Assembly (NCBI GenBank): GCA_002291985.1
Contig: DBBB01000168.1
Span: 1 to 24,399, forward strand
DNA: 24,399 bases
Source of the DNA: Firmicutes bacterium UBA995
GTDB lineage: Bacteria; Bacillota; Sulfobacillia; UBA995
Reading direction: 5' to 3'
The notes below the pieces were generated by a model, which worked only from the letters and a program-made list of their open reading frames with translations, ran no database searches and had not been told where the DNA came from. Within the stretch, counting starts at the first letter, position 1. The number at the start of each line of letters is the position of its first letter. A program made the position numbers and the translations under genes. Positions 13,472 to 20,934 of this stretch are shown here, piece by piece.

Positions 13472-15121
13472 ATGCTTGGCCGTCAGAACCCACGAGGGGG
13501 GATGGCGTTGGCCGATACGACGGGTGGCCGAGAGCGGCGTTCCGACTTCATAACCGTGTCCGGTCGACCCCTGGAGCGATGCTACGCGCCGGTCAGGGCT
13601 GATGCCGAGGAGTATTGCCGGGAACTCGGCAACCCCGGCGAGTATCCCTACACCCGCGGTATCCATCCCACCATGTACCGGGGCCGGCTGTGGACGATGC
13701 GGCAGTTCGCCGGCTTTGGCACGGCTGAAGACTCGAATGCCCGTTACCGTTTTCTGCTCCAGCAGGGCCAGACCGGGCTATCCGTTGCCTTTGACTTCCC
13801 CACGCTACTGGGATACGACTCCGATCACCCCCGCAGCGAGGGGGAAGTGGGGAAGCTGGGTGTGGCCGTGGACACGCTTGCGGACATGGAGATCCTGTTC
13901 GAGGGGATACCCCTGGATCGGGTGAGCACCTCCATGACGATAAACGCTCCCGCCGCCATCCTTTGGGCCATGTACATCGTGGTGGCCGAGAAGCAGGGCG
14001 TGACCCGGGACCGGATAACCGGCACCATCCAGAACGACATCCTGAAGGAGTACATGGCCCAGAAGACGTTCGTCTTCCCTCCGCGGCCCTCCCTCCGCCT
14101 GGTAGCGGACACTTTTGCTTTCGGGTCGAGGGAGGCGCCGCGCTGGAACACCATCAGCATCAGCGGCTACCACATCCGCGAAGCCGGGGCGACGGCCGCC
14201 CAGGAACTGGCCTTCACCCTCGCCAACGGTCGCGAGTATGTTCAGACGGGCATCGCCGCCGGGCTGGATGTGGACGACTTCGCCCCCCGCCTGTCTTTCT
14301 TCTTCAACTCCCATGTAGACTTCCTTGAGGAGATCGCCAAGTTTCGCACTGCCCGCCGCATCTGGGCCCGGGAGATGCGCGAGCGCTTCAGGGCCACCAA
14401 TCCCCGTTCCTGCATGTTGCGCTTTCATACCCAGACCGCCGGGTGCTCGCTGACCGCCCAGCAGCCCGAGAACAACATCGTGCGAACTACCTTGCAAGCA
14501 CTGGCAGCCGTTCTTGGCGGGACTCAGTCCCTTCACACCAACTCGATGGACGAGGCACTTGCCCTGCCGGGCGAGGATGCCGTGCGCCTCGCCCTTCGTA
14601 CCCAGCAGATCATCGCTCTGGAAAGCGGGGTCGCCAACACCGTTGACCCGCTGGGAGGATCGTATTGTCTTGAAACCCTCACCCGACAGCTCGAGCAGGA
14701 GACCCAGGACTACTTCGACCGCATCGACCGCCTGGGAGGGGTGGTTCCCGCCATTGAACTCGGGTTCTTTCAACGGGAGATCGCCGACGCCTCCTACCGC
14801 TATCAGCGGCGGGTGGAAGCCGAGGAGCTTGCGGTGGTGGGCGTGAACTGCCACGCAGCCGGGCCGGCCCCCGCCATCAACCTGTTGCGGGTAGACCCGC
14901 GGACGGAATTTCGCCAGGTAGAGCGATTACAGGCGGTCAGGCGTGACCGGGACGGTCACGCTGTCGAGCGGTCGCTGCGGCACGTCCGCGAGGCGGCCCG
15001 GGGGTCAGATAACCTGATGTACCCCCTCCTCGAAGCAGTCGGCGCCTACGCCACCCTGGGGGAAATCATGGGTGTGCTGCGGGAGGAGTTCGGGGAGTAT
15101 CGCGAGGAGGCCATCTTCTAG
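13472..15121 (+). CDS. B12-dependent acyl-CoA mutase large subunit, isobutyryl-CoA mutase-like (methylmalonyl-CoA mutase family)
   Basis: A 549-residue TIM-barrel subunit of the split, two-gene form. Family motifs: YPYTRGIHPTMYRGRLWTMR, SVAFDFPTLLGYDSD, TIQNDILKEYM, SISISGYH (catalytic His234) and SLHTNSMDEALALP. The residues that bind the free carboxylate in methylmalonyl-CoA mutase (Tyr89 and Arg207 in the Propionibacterium enzyme, offset 10) are Phe79 (RQFAGF) and Gln197 (YMAQKT) here. Phe and Gln at these places mark isobutyryl-CoA mutase, which interconverts isobutyryl-CoA and n-butyryl-CoA using adenosylcobalamin. Automatic annotation would probably say methylmalonyl-CoA mutase. The ATG at 13472 follows AAGAGGGGAG; ATG at 13502 (after GAGGGGGG) is an alternative. 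Either way the N-terminus is shorter than usual. The small subunit follows 3 bases later. Confidence 0.9.
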   Translation: MLGRQNPRGGMALADTTGGRERRSDFITVSGRPLERCYAPVRADAEEYCRELGNPGEYPYTRGIHPTMYRGRLWTMRQFAGFGTAEDSNARYRFLLQQGQTGLSVAFDFPTLLGYDSDHPRSEGEVGKLGVAVDTLADMEILFEGIPLDRVSTSMTINAPAAILWAMYIVVAEKQGVTRDRITGTIQNDILKEYMAQKTFVFPPRPSLRLVADTFAFGSREAPRWNTISISGYHIREAGATAAQELAFTLANGREYVQTGIAAGLDVDDFAPRLSFFFNSHVDFLEEIAKFRTARRIWAREMRERFRATNPRSCMLRFHTQTAGCSLTAQQPENNIVRTTLQALAAVLGGTQSLHTNSMDEALALPGEDAVRLALRTQQIIALESGVANTVDPLGGSYCLETLTRQLEQETQDYFDRIDRLGGVVPAIELGFFQREIADASYRYQRRVEAEELAVVGVNCHAAGPAPAINLLRVDPRTEFRQVERLQAVRRDRDGHAVERSLRHVREAARGSDNLMYPLLEAVGAYATLGEIMGVLREEFGEYREEAIF

Positions 15122-15124
15122 CCT

Positions 15125-15523
15125 ATGGACAGGATCATCCGGGTCATGGTCGCGAAACCGGGGCTGGACAGTCACGACCGCGGGGCCAAGGTGGTCGCCC
15201 GCGCTTACCGCGACGCCGGCATGGAGGTCGTATACACCGGGCTCCACCAGACTCCCGAACAGATCGCCGACGGGGCGGTCCAGGAAGACGTTGACGTGCT
15301 CGCCGTGAGCATCCTGTCCGGCGCCCATAGCGTGCTCCTGCCACGGATCATCAGCCGTTTGCGCGAGCGGGGCGGCACGTGTCGGGTGCTGGCGGGCGGG
15401 GTCATCCCCGAGGAAGACGTGCCGGGCTTGCTCGAAGCGGGGGTCGCCCGGGTCTTCGGTCCCGGGAGTCGCCTCGACGCAATCGTGGACTTCACCCGCG
15501 AGCTGGTGAGGAGCAGGGTCTGA
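15125..15523 (+). CDS. B12-binding small subunit of the acyl-CoA mutase
   Basis: A 132-residue cobalamin-binding domain of the normal length for the stand-alone subunit. The base-off/His-on signature is complete: D15-x-H17-x-x-G20 (KPGLDSHDRGAK), followed by S62-x-L64 (VSILSGAH) and G91-G92 (LAGGVIPEED). His17 is the lower axial cobalt ligand. Ser16 replaces the more usual Gly of DGHDRG. It pairs with the large subunit encoded 3 bases upstream, giving an IcmA/IcmB-style two-polypeptide enzyme. The next gene (MeaB-type GTPase) starts 3 bases after its stop, so all are co-transcribed. Confidence 0.93.
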   Translation: MDRIIRVMVAKPGLDSHDRGAKVVARAYRDAGMEVVYTGLHQTPEQIADGAVQEDVDVLAVSILSGAHSVLLPRIISRLRERGGTCRVLAGGVIPEEDVPGLLEAGVARVFGPGSRLDAIVDFTRELVRSRV

Positions 15524-15526
15524 ACG

Positions 15527-16528
15527 ATGGAACTCGTCTCACGGCTCCTCGCCGGTGACGCGGCCGCGCTGGCCCGCGCCATCACGCTGGTGGAGTGCGA
15601 TCCCCCGTCGCCCCGGGATCTCCTCGCCGCCATCTACCCCTACGCCGGCAAGGCCCGGGTGGTCGGCATCACCGGACCGCCGGGGGTAGGCAAGTCCACG
15701 CTGGTCGACCAGCTTGCGACCGCTTTCCGTCAGACCCATGCGGAAGTGGGCGTGCTGGCGGTTGACCCCAGCAGCCCGTTCACCGGGGGCGCCATCCTCG
15801 GCGACCGGGTGCGAATGGTCCGGAGTTCCGCCGATCCGGGGATTTTCATCCGCAGCCTGGCCACCAGGGGGCAGCTCGGGGGACTCTCCCAGGCCACGGC
15901 CAACGCCATCCGTTTGATGGATGCAGCCGGTCGGGGCCTGATCCTGGTAGAGACGGTAGGCGCCGGCCAGGCCGAGGTGGACATCATGAACCACGCCCAT
16001 ACGGTCCTGGTAGTGCTGGCCCCGGGCTTGGGCGATGATGTACAGGCGATCAAGGCGGGGATACTGGAGATCGGACACGTGTTCGCCGTGAACAAGGCGG
16101 ACCGCGACGGCGCCGATCGCACCTCATCGGAACTGGAAGCCATGCTGGAGATGGCCCCGGATCGAGCCGCCGGCGGGTGGCGGCCCCCCGTCGTCCGCAC
16201 CGTCGCCCGCGACGGGCGGGGCATCCCCGAACTCGTGCAGAAGCTCGACGAACACTGGGACCGCCGGCAGCCGGAGCTCGGGGCATGGCAACGCCGGCAG
16301 GCCGCGGCCGAACTGGCGGAATTGGTCGGAGCGATGGCCAGGAGCCGCTTGCAGGATTGGGCGGTGAAGTCGGGACGGTGGGAGGAGGTGCTGGACGCGA
16401 TCGTGGGGAGACGGCTTGACCCTCAGCGGGGCGCGGAAACCCTCGTGTCCCATTACCTGAACTGCCGCCCTGGGGAAGACCAGGGGAGCAAGACCGGCGG
16501 TCGGATCGGAAGGAGGAAGGACGCTTGA
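15527..16528 (+). CDS. meaB: MeaB/ArgK-type G-protein chaperone of the B12 mutase
   Basis: A 333-residue P-loop GTPase of the MeaB/ArgK family, which gates cobalamin loading and protects B12-dependent acyl-CoA mutases from inactivation. Visible motifs: Walker A GPPGVGKST (50-58), VDPSSPFTGGAILGDRVRM (79-97, switch region), the Walker B/G3 region ILVETVGAGQAEVDI (139-153) and NKAD (189-192) for guanine recognition. The C-terminal dimerisation arm is present. The C-terminal tail is basic and Gly-rich. The gene lies 3 bases after the mutase small subunit, and its stop overlaps the TTG start of the acyl-CoA dehydrogenase. Confidence 0.94.
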   Translation: MELVSRLLAGDAAALARAITLVECDPPSPRDLLAAIYPYAGKARVVGITGPPGVGKSTLVDQLATAFRQTHAEVGVLAVDPSSPFTGGAILGDRVRMVRSSADPGIFIRSLATRGQLGGLSQATANAIRLMDAAGRGLILVETVGAGQAEVDIMNHAHTVLVVLAPGLGDDVQAIKAGILEIGHVFAVNKADRDGADRTSSELEAMLEMAPDRAAGGWRPPVVRTVARDGRGIPELVQKLDEHWDRRQPELGAWQRRQAAAELAELVGAMARSRLQDWAVKSGRWEEVLDAIVGRRLDPQRGAETLVSHYLNCRPGEDQGSKTGGRIGRRKDA

Positions 16529-17664
16529 AGTACGCGATTGGCGAGGAGCACGAAGAGGTGCGCCAAGCCGCGCGGCAGTTTGCCGAACGCGAGTTGGCCC
16601 CCCGGGCCGGGGAAATCGATCACGAGGCCCGGTTCCCCGGGGAAAACGTCGAGGGACTGCGCAAGTACGGTTACCTCGGCATGAACCTGCCGGAGCAGTT
16701 CGGTGGCGGGGGCATGGACATGCTGAGCCACAGCCTGGTCGTGGAGGAGGTCAGTCGAGTTTGCGCTTCCACGGCGGTGATTCTGGGCGTCCACAACGTC
16801 CTGTTCGGCGAAACGCTGAGTCGCTGGTGCCGCGAGCCGGTACGCGGCGAAGTCATGCCCGGGGTGGCCACGGGCGAGCGGCTTGGCGCCTTCGCCCTCA
16901 CCGAGCCTCAGGCCGGCTCGGACGCGGGAGCGGTGGCGACCACGGCAATACGTGAGGGCGGCGAATATGTGCTGAACGGCCGTAAGACCTTCATCACCAA
17001 TGCCGGCATAGCCCACTGGTACATCGTGTGTGCTACCCTTGACCGTGCCCGGGGTGCCCGGGGCATCACCGCTTTCCTGGTGGAGAAGGACCAGCCCGGA
17101 CTCACTTTTGGCAAACCCGAGGACAAGATGGGCATCCGGGGTTCTCAGACCGCCGATGTCATCCTCGAAGGAGTGCGGGTGCCCCTGGACCGCCGGTTGG
17201 GAGAAGAAGGCGAGGGGTTCAAGCTGGCGATGGCAGCCCTTGACCACGGGCGCATCGGCATCGCCGCGCAGGCGCTCGGCATCGCCCAGGCGGCACTGGA
17301 TGCGTCGGTCGGGTATGCCAAGCAACGGGTGCAGTTCGGCAAACCAATCGCGGAACTGCAAGCGATTCAGTGGATGATCGCCGAGATGGCCGCCGACGTG
17401 GAGGCGGCCCGGCTCCTGACCTATCGCGCCGCCGAGTTGGCCGGGCAGCCCGGTCGCCATTCGGCAGCTTTCGCCACGGCCAAGCTGTTCGCTTCCACCA
17501 TCGCCGTGAAGCACACGGCGAACGCCGTGCAGATTCATGGCGGCTACGGGTACATGCGCGAGTACAAAGTGGAGCGGTTCATGCGCGACGCCAAGATCAC
17601 CGAGATATACGAGGGCACATCCGAGATCATGAAGCTCATCATCGCCCAGAGCGCCCTCCGCTGA
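16525..17664 (+). CDS. Short-chain acyl-CoA dehydrogenase (butyryl- or isobutyryl-CoA type)
   Basis: A 379-residue FAD enzyme of full family length. The TTG start at 16525 overlaps the MeaB stop (TTGA) and is preceded by AGGAGGAAGG (16511-16520). The signatures are intact: FALTEPQAGSDAG near 129-141, GRKTFITNA, the QIHGGYGYMREYKVER segment, and the catalytic Glu363 in YEGTSEI (362-368). It would transfer two electrons from a short acyl-CoA to an electron-transfer flavoprotein or similar acceptor; no etfAB is in the window. With an isobutyryl-CoA mutase-like enzyme in the same operon, butyryl-CoA to crotonyl-CoA is the simplest role; isobutyryl- or 2-methylbutyryl-CoA are alternatives. Confidence 0.93.
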   Translation: MKYAIGEEHEEVRQAARQFAERELAPRAGEIDHEARFPGENVEGLRKYGYLGMNLPEQFGGGGMDMLSHSLVVEEVSRVCASTAVILGVHNVLFGETLSRWCREPVRGEVMPGVATGERLGAFALTEPQAGSDAGAVATTAIREGGEYVLNGRKTFITNAGIAHWYIVCATLDRARGARGITAFLVEKDQPGLTFGKPEDKMGIRGSQTADVILEGVRVPLDRRLGEEGEGFKLAMAALDHGRIGIAAQALGIAQAALDASVGYAKQRVQFGKPIAELQAIQWMIAEMAADVEAARLLTYRAAELAGQPGRHSAAFATAKLFASTIAVKHTANAVQIHGGYGYMREYKVERFMRDAKITEIYEGTSEIMKLIIAQSALR

Positions 17665-17665
17665 T

Positions 17666-17703
17666 GGGCGGGGCGGGGCTGCCCTGTCCGGGGCGCCCCG
17701 CCC
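17666..17703 (+). terminator. GC-rich hairpin after the acyl-CoA dehydrogenase
   Basis: GGGCGGGGCG (17666-17675) pairs with CGCCCCGCCC (17694-17703), starting one base after the stop codon. The inner 18 bases can fold further. A short TCTTC follows, not a clear U-run. It marks the end of the mutase operon between convergent genes. Confidence 0.55.
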
Positions 17704-17712
17704 TCTTCGCCG

Positions 17713-17739
17713 CCCTACCGGCGTTCAACGCTGGTAGGG
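17713..17739. terminator. Second hairpin, overlapping the stop codon of the convergent flavoprotein gene
   Basis: CCCTACCGGCG (17713-17723) and CGCTGGTAGGG (17729-17739) form an 11-base stem, with one G-U pair on the plus strand, around loop TTCAA. The minus-strand gene's TGA lies in the loop (17725-17727), so the last codons of that gene form one arm. It is better paired in the plus-strand RNA. Confidence 0.5.
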
Positions 17740-18408
17740 CCGATCGCGCAAGCGGTCCTGAATACCTCTCGCCGCCGCCTTGGCCGACCAGTAGCGGTTG
17801 CCCATCGCCACGAACCGGGCGGGCGGCACGATCGGCCTGGCCAGCAGTCGTACGGCGCGCTCGGGGACGGCCTCGCCCCGAGCGAGCGCGGCGGCGGCGA
17901 GGTCGAGACCTTCTTCCACGTGCCCAAACCGGCCGTCACCTTGACCCAGCGGCCGGCCGCCCAGGGTACCCCCCAGGCCCATGGCCAGGCCTCCCAGCCA
18001 GCAAAAGCCGGCGGCGGCGGCAAACCGACGGCATATGGCCAGGGCTACCTCTGCCTGCTGCGCTTCAGGAAACCCGCAGTTTACCATGGCCACGAAGTCC
18101 CGTCGCCCGCCCGTCGCCCGGTCTTGAAGCCGACCCGCGGCAATCGCTTCCATGGCCCGGGTCACCGGCGCCGGGAGCGCGTCGACGTACAGGGGGAAAG
18201 ATGCGATCAACAGATCGGCGGCGCGGGCGGCAGCCGGCAGTCCATGATCCTGAGTTGCGGCAGACGGCAGATCCTCCACGAAGCGGGCAGACGCGGTCAC
18301 GCCCTGGCCGGCCAGCCGCTCGAGCAGGTACCCTCCGAGGGAAGCGGAAGTGCTCCGGGCGCCGCGCGGGCTGCCTACCAGTAACAGTGCGCTTCGAGGA
18401 CGGCTCAA
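17725..18408 (-). CDS. Flavodoxin-fold / NADPH-dependent FMN reductase-like protein (second of a pair)
   Basis: A 227-residue protein with TTG start at 18408, overlapping the stop of the preceding flavoprotein gene (TTGA) behind a G-rich ribosome site. The N-terminus LLLVGSPRGARSTSASLGGYL is a flavodoxin-type phosphate-binding start, and ADLLIASFPLYVDALPAPV is the second flavin-contacting strand and loop. The last third is helical and basic with no recognised motif; it is longer than a minimal flavodoxin. Function is unknown: probably FMN-dependent electron transfer in the cytoplasm, working with the adjacent paralogue. The last codons overlap a hairpin. Confidence 0.75.
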   Translation of the reverse strand: MSRPRSALLLVGSPRGARSTSASLGGYLLERLAGQGVTASARFVEDLPSAATQDHGLPAAARAADLLIASFPLYVDALPAPVTRAMEAIAAGRLQDRATGGRRDFVAMVNCGFPEAQQAEVALAICRRFAAAAGFCWLGGLAMGLGGTLGGRPLGQGDGRFGHVEEGLDLAAAALARGEAVPERAVRLLARPIVPPARFVAMGNRYWSAKAAARGIQDRLRDRPYQR

Positions 18409-18980
18409 ACCCCCACCCCCATCTCTTCCAGCAGCCGCGTGAGTTCCGCTGCTGCCTTTCCCCAGGGATCGGTCTCGACGAGCACGGTGGCGCCCGCCCG
18501 CGAACACTGGAAGTTCCGGGCATTGCGCGCTACCAGGCGCCGAAACAGGTCGGCTTCGTCCGGGTCGGCCCGCTCTTGAAGGCCGATGCCGGCCAACCGC
18601 CACTCGTAGGGGTAACGCCGGGCGTGAACCACCTCGCCCGCCTGCCGGATGAAAAAAGGCAAGATGTTTCCGATCGACCGGTCCAGGGCTTTCTTGAAGT
18701 CCGCCGAGTAACCGCCAAACACCACCGGGGTCAGTCCGACCAGGAGGTCAGACTTCACCATGAGCCTGGCCACCTCGCGAGCGTCGTCATCGATCACGCA
18801 TATGCCGGGCGTGGCGATCCAGCACCCGAAACACCCGCGACAAGCCGCCATCTTTGACCGCCGGAGCACCACCCGGTCCGTCTCCCAGCCCGCTCCCGTC
18901 AAAGCCGCTTCCAGATGGCGCTCGACCGAGTCGAGATAGCCGCCGTCACGGGTGGCGCCGTTCAGCAGCAGCGCGTGCAA
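18405..18980 (-). CDS. Flavodoxin-family / iron-sulfur flavoprotein-like protein (first of a pair)
   Basis: A 191-residue protein with TTG start at 18980 behind GGAGGAGGG. The N-terminus (ALLLNGATRDGGYLD) matches the flavin phosphate loop of the NADPH-dependent FMN reductase/flavodoxin family. Residues 47-61 carry four cysteines (C47, C50, C53, C61; CRGCFGCWIATPGIC followed by VIDDD). This motif is found in many family members; in iron-sulfur flavoproteins a compact version binds a [4Fe-4S] cluster, but cluster binding here is uncertain because the last spacing is seven residues. LTPVVFGGYSADFKKALDR is the typical FMN-contacting segment. Its 5' end overlaps the MBL-fold gene by 19 bases, and its 3' end overlaps the second flavoprotein. 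Confidence 0.82.
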   Translation of the reverse strand: MHALLLNGATRDGGYLDSVERHLEAALTGAGWETDRVVLRRSKMAACRGCFGCWIATPGICVIDDDAREVARLMVKSDLLVGLTPVVFGGYSADFKKALDRSIGNILPFFIRQAGEVVHARRYPYEWRLAGIGLQERADPDEADLFRRLVARNARNFQCSRAGATVLVETDPWGKAAAELTRLLEEMGVGV

Positions 18981-19810
18981 GGGTCGCCCTCCTCCGACAT
19001 GCCGTCAAGCTGTACCCAGCGGTTAAAGGGGAGTCTCACGAGACGACACGTGTCGCCGAGCATCCCCTGGACTGCATCGAGGTCAACCGCTTCGAGGAAT
19101 ACCGGGTGATCGTGATGCACAGGGACGAGCGTCCGGGTGCGCAGCCGTCCGCGAACGGCCTGGACGAGGTCAGTCCCGTCGAGAATGCACTTGACGGGCT
19201 GTTTGCTCACCGGGTCGCGCACCGGTCCCCCCACGTTCATCACGGCAACGGCCACCGCCAGTTCCGGCACGCCCGCCAGTTCCGTGTCACCGCTGAAGTA
19301 CACGTCAAGACCATCCCCGCGCACTACGAAGGACAGCATGGGACCGCCGCAGGGCATCACCCCCCAGCGATCGGGCCTGCCCTCAAAGCGCGCTGCCACC
19401 TCGCTGCCCGCCTCGCCGGTCAGCCAGTGCACGGCCTCATGGGCCTGCACCGACAGCCCAGGGTGAAGTTGCATCCCTTCACCAGGCAGGATGGCCATGA
19501 CCGCCGGATGCGCCTTCGCGAAGTGGCGACTGATCGCCGCCACCACCTCGGGACTGCCGATGAACCGGGGGCGCGGACCTTCCGCAAGCTTTCGCACCGT
19601 TTCCAGGTCGAAGTGGTCGAAATGGCCGTGAGTTATCAGCACGAAGTCCGGTCGGAACTCTCCGAGGTAGGCCCCGAACGCGGGAGCATTGCGGTTGGGC
19701 TGGAACCATGGTCCGTAGTCGTCGGGCGTGGAGAAGGTCGGATCGATCACCAGTACCCGATCCGCCAGGCGCAAGCTGACCGAGGGGCCGCCGTGCCATG
19801 CCAGTTCCAT
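18962..19810 (-). CDS. MBL-fold metal-dependent hydrolase (UlaG-like)
   Basis: A 282-residue metallo-beta-lactamase-fold protein. The metal motif THGHFDHFD (60-68) is complete, and later ligand candidates are in VQAHEAVHW, FSGDTELAG and VPVHHDHPVF. The N-terminal MELAWHGGPSVSLRLADRVL and VIDPTFS resemble the UlaG-like lactonase/hydrolase subgroup rather than beta-lactamases. The true substrate is unknown. ATG at 19810 follows a strong GGGGGAGGA. It is first of a three-gene set with two flavodoxin-fold proteins. Context gives no specific pathway. Confidence 0.85.
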   Translation of the reverse strand: MELAWHGGPSVSLRLADRVLVIDPTFSTPDDYGPWFQPNRNAPAFGAYLGEFRPDFVLITHGHFDHFDLETVRKLAEGPRPRFIGSPEVVAAISRHFAKAHPAVMAILPGEGMQLHPGLSVQAHEAVHWLTGEAGSEVAARFEGRPDRWGVMPCGGPMLSFVVRGDGLDVYFSGDTELAGVPELAVAVAVMNVGGPVRDPVSKQPVKCILDGTDLVQAVRGRLRTRTLVPVHHDHPVFLEAVDLDAVQGMLGDTCRLVRLPFNRWVQLDGMSEEGDPCTRCC

Positions 19811-20200
19811 AATCGAAGGTCCTCCCCCGGCCGATCGACGCCGTCAACGACGCGAAGGGCCGTACTCTCATATCATGCCATCAACGTAACCGTTCCGGGT
19901 ATTGCCGTCAAGATGGCTCGCAGTCCGGCAGGGGACGCGGGCTCCGGCGCAGAATGAGTTTTTGCGCAATGCAGGGTATGGTGATAGCGACGGCGAACGA
20001 GACGGCCAGGAAGCAGATCACGGCACTCGCGGTGCCAATTTCCGTGGGGCCATTCCGGACGCCGTGCCGGCGATCGGTTCCGGGCAGGGGCGGGTCCAGG
20101 ACCAAGAACTGGACCCGGGGGCGGCGGAGACCCGTGCCCGAATGCTCGTTCGTCCGGCTCGGCGTCCGGAGTGGCTTCATATTTCGTTCGGGGTGAGCAA
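19811..20200. other. 390-base gap without a supported gene
   Basis: Lies between the divergent MBL-fold and Nudix genes. It holds the ribosome site of the MBL gene, a 9-base inverted repeat (20091-20117), and a possible but unsupported short membrane ORF on the minus strand (19908-20021). A weak minus-strand promoter-like pair, TTGACG and TACGTT 17 bases apart, is also visible. No RNA gene is recognised. Confidence 0.5.
20091..20117. repeat. Perfect 9-base inverted repeat (hairpin) upstream of the Nudix gene
   Basis: CGGGTCCAG (20091-20099) and CTGGACCCG (20109-20117) with a 9-base loop. It lies about 85 bases upstream of the Nudix start, has no U-run and matches no riboswitch I know. It could be an operator or an mRNA leader hairpin. 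Confidence 0.4.
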
Positions 20201-20629
20201 GTGGTCGTCCAGGAGAAAGCTGCAGGCGGCGTCGTTTTCCGGACAACCGAGCAGGGCTGGGAGTTCCTGTTGATCCTCGACCGTTTTGGCTGCTGGACCT
20301 TGCCCAAAGGCAAGGGGGAACCCGATGAGACTCCCGCCCAGACGGCGTTGCGGGAGATCGAGGAGGAGACGGGAATCCCCGGGCGGGTGCGCGGCTCCCT
20401 GGGAACCGTGTGCTACCGGCAGGGAGAAGTGGTTGACGGCGAGGCAATCAAGGAAGTCACTTACTTCCTCGTGGAAGCCTTGCCCGGGGAGGCGCGCCCC
20501 CAGCCGGGGGAGGTGGCAGACCTTTGTTGGTGCCGGGGCGAGACTGCCCTGGCCCGATGCGACTACCCGGGCAATCGCGGGATAATCAGCCGGGCCATCG
20601 CCCGACTCACCGGCCATCAGGACCGATGA
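20201..20629 (+). CDS. Nudix hydrolase
   Basis: A 142-residue Nudix-fold pyrophosphohydrolase. The Nudix box is complete and canonical in the stretch GKGEPDETPAQTALREIEEE followed by TGI, with the G-x5-E-x7-RE-I-x-EE-x-G-I spacing. The N-terminus QEKAAGGVVFRTTEQGWEF and the WTLPKGKGE stretch match the diadenosine-polyphosphate (Ap4A)-like Nudix subgroup, but the substrate cannot be assigned. GTG at 20201 is preferred because GGGGTGAG lies just upstream and family members usually start near the QEKxAGG segment; GTG at 20171 would add ten residues. The 3' end overlaps the convergent small gene by 23 bases. Confidence 0.88.
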   Translation: MVVQEKAAGGVVFRTTEQGWEFLLILDRFGCWTLPKGKGEPDETPAQTALREIEEETGIPGRVRGSLGTVCYRQGEVVDGEAIKEVTYFLVEALPGEARPQPGEVADLCWCRGETALARCDYPGNRGIISRAIARLTGHQDR

Positions 20630-20885
20630 CCAGCAGCACTTGCATCTCGGCCCCGGGCTGCCCCGGCAGGATCAGGACAACTCGGCAAGCGAAGTTCCTT
20701 TTCCGGTAAGTCCAGTCATGCACTCCGGTCGGCCTGCCCGGCCCCTGCCAGCCCCGCTCGACCATGGCCGCATGGTACTTCTCGAACAAGCGCTCGGCAT
20801 CCTGGTCGGCCACTGCCCAGAGTTCTCGGGTTGCCGAGCCCGAAGGACCGTGCTCGAGCAGCGTGGCGTCCCGGGGTACCGGCAC
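20607..20885 (-). CDS. Small conserved-looking protein of unknown function
   Basis: A 92-residue frame from GTG at 20885, with GAGGA nine bases upstream. The pattern is a short strand region (VPVPRDATLLEHGPSGSATR), a helix-like DAERLFEKYHAAMVERGW and a C-terminal pair of strands (CRVVLILPG, then AEMQVLLVIGP). This looks like the small alpha/beta domain often seen after a lipoprotein or membrane anchor in Gram-positive bacteria, but no anchor is present here. It follows the HMG-CoA lyase gene by 49 bases on the same strand and may be its last operon member. Its 3' end overlaps the Nudix gene tail to tail. Function unknown. Confidence 0.6.
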   Translation of the reverse strand: MPVPRDATLLEHGPSGSATRELWAVADQDAERLFEKYHAAMVERGWQGPGRPTGVHDWTYRKRNFACRVVLILPGQPGAEMQVLLVIGPDGR

Positions 20886-20934
20886 CTCCGGCGATCCTCG
20901 CGCTTGCCGCTTGACGACGGGGAGACATGAACTG

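Noticed and set aside
13472..15121. Plain methylmalonyl-CoA mutase assignment
   Set aside because: Overall similarity fits, but both carboxylate-binding residues are replaced by Phe and Gln, so the substrate is probably not methylmalonyl-CoA.
19908..20021. 37-residue minus-strand ORF with a hydrophobic segment (VICFLAVSFAVAITIPC)
   Set aside because: A membrane helix is plausible, but there is no Shine-Dalgarno before its GTG and no neighbouring gene to support it.
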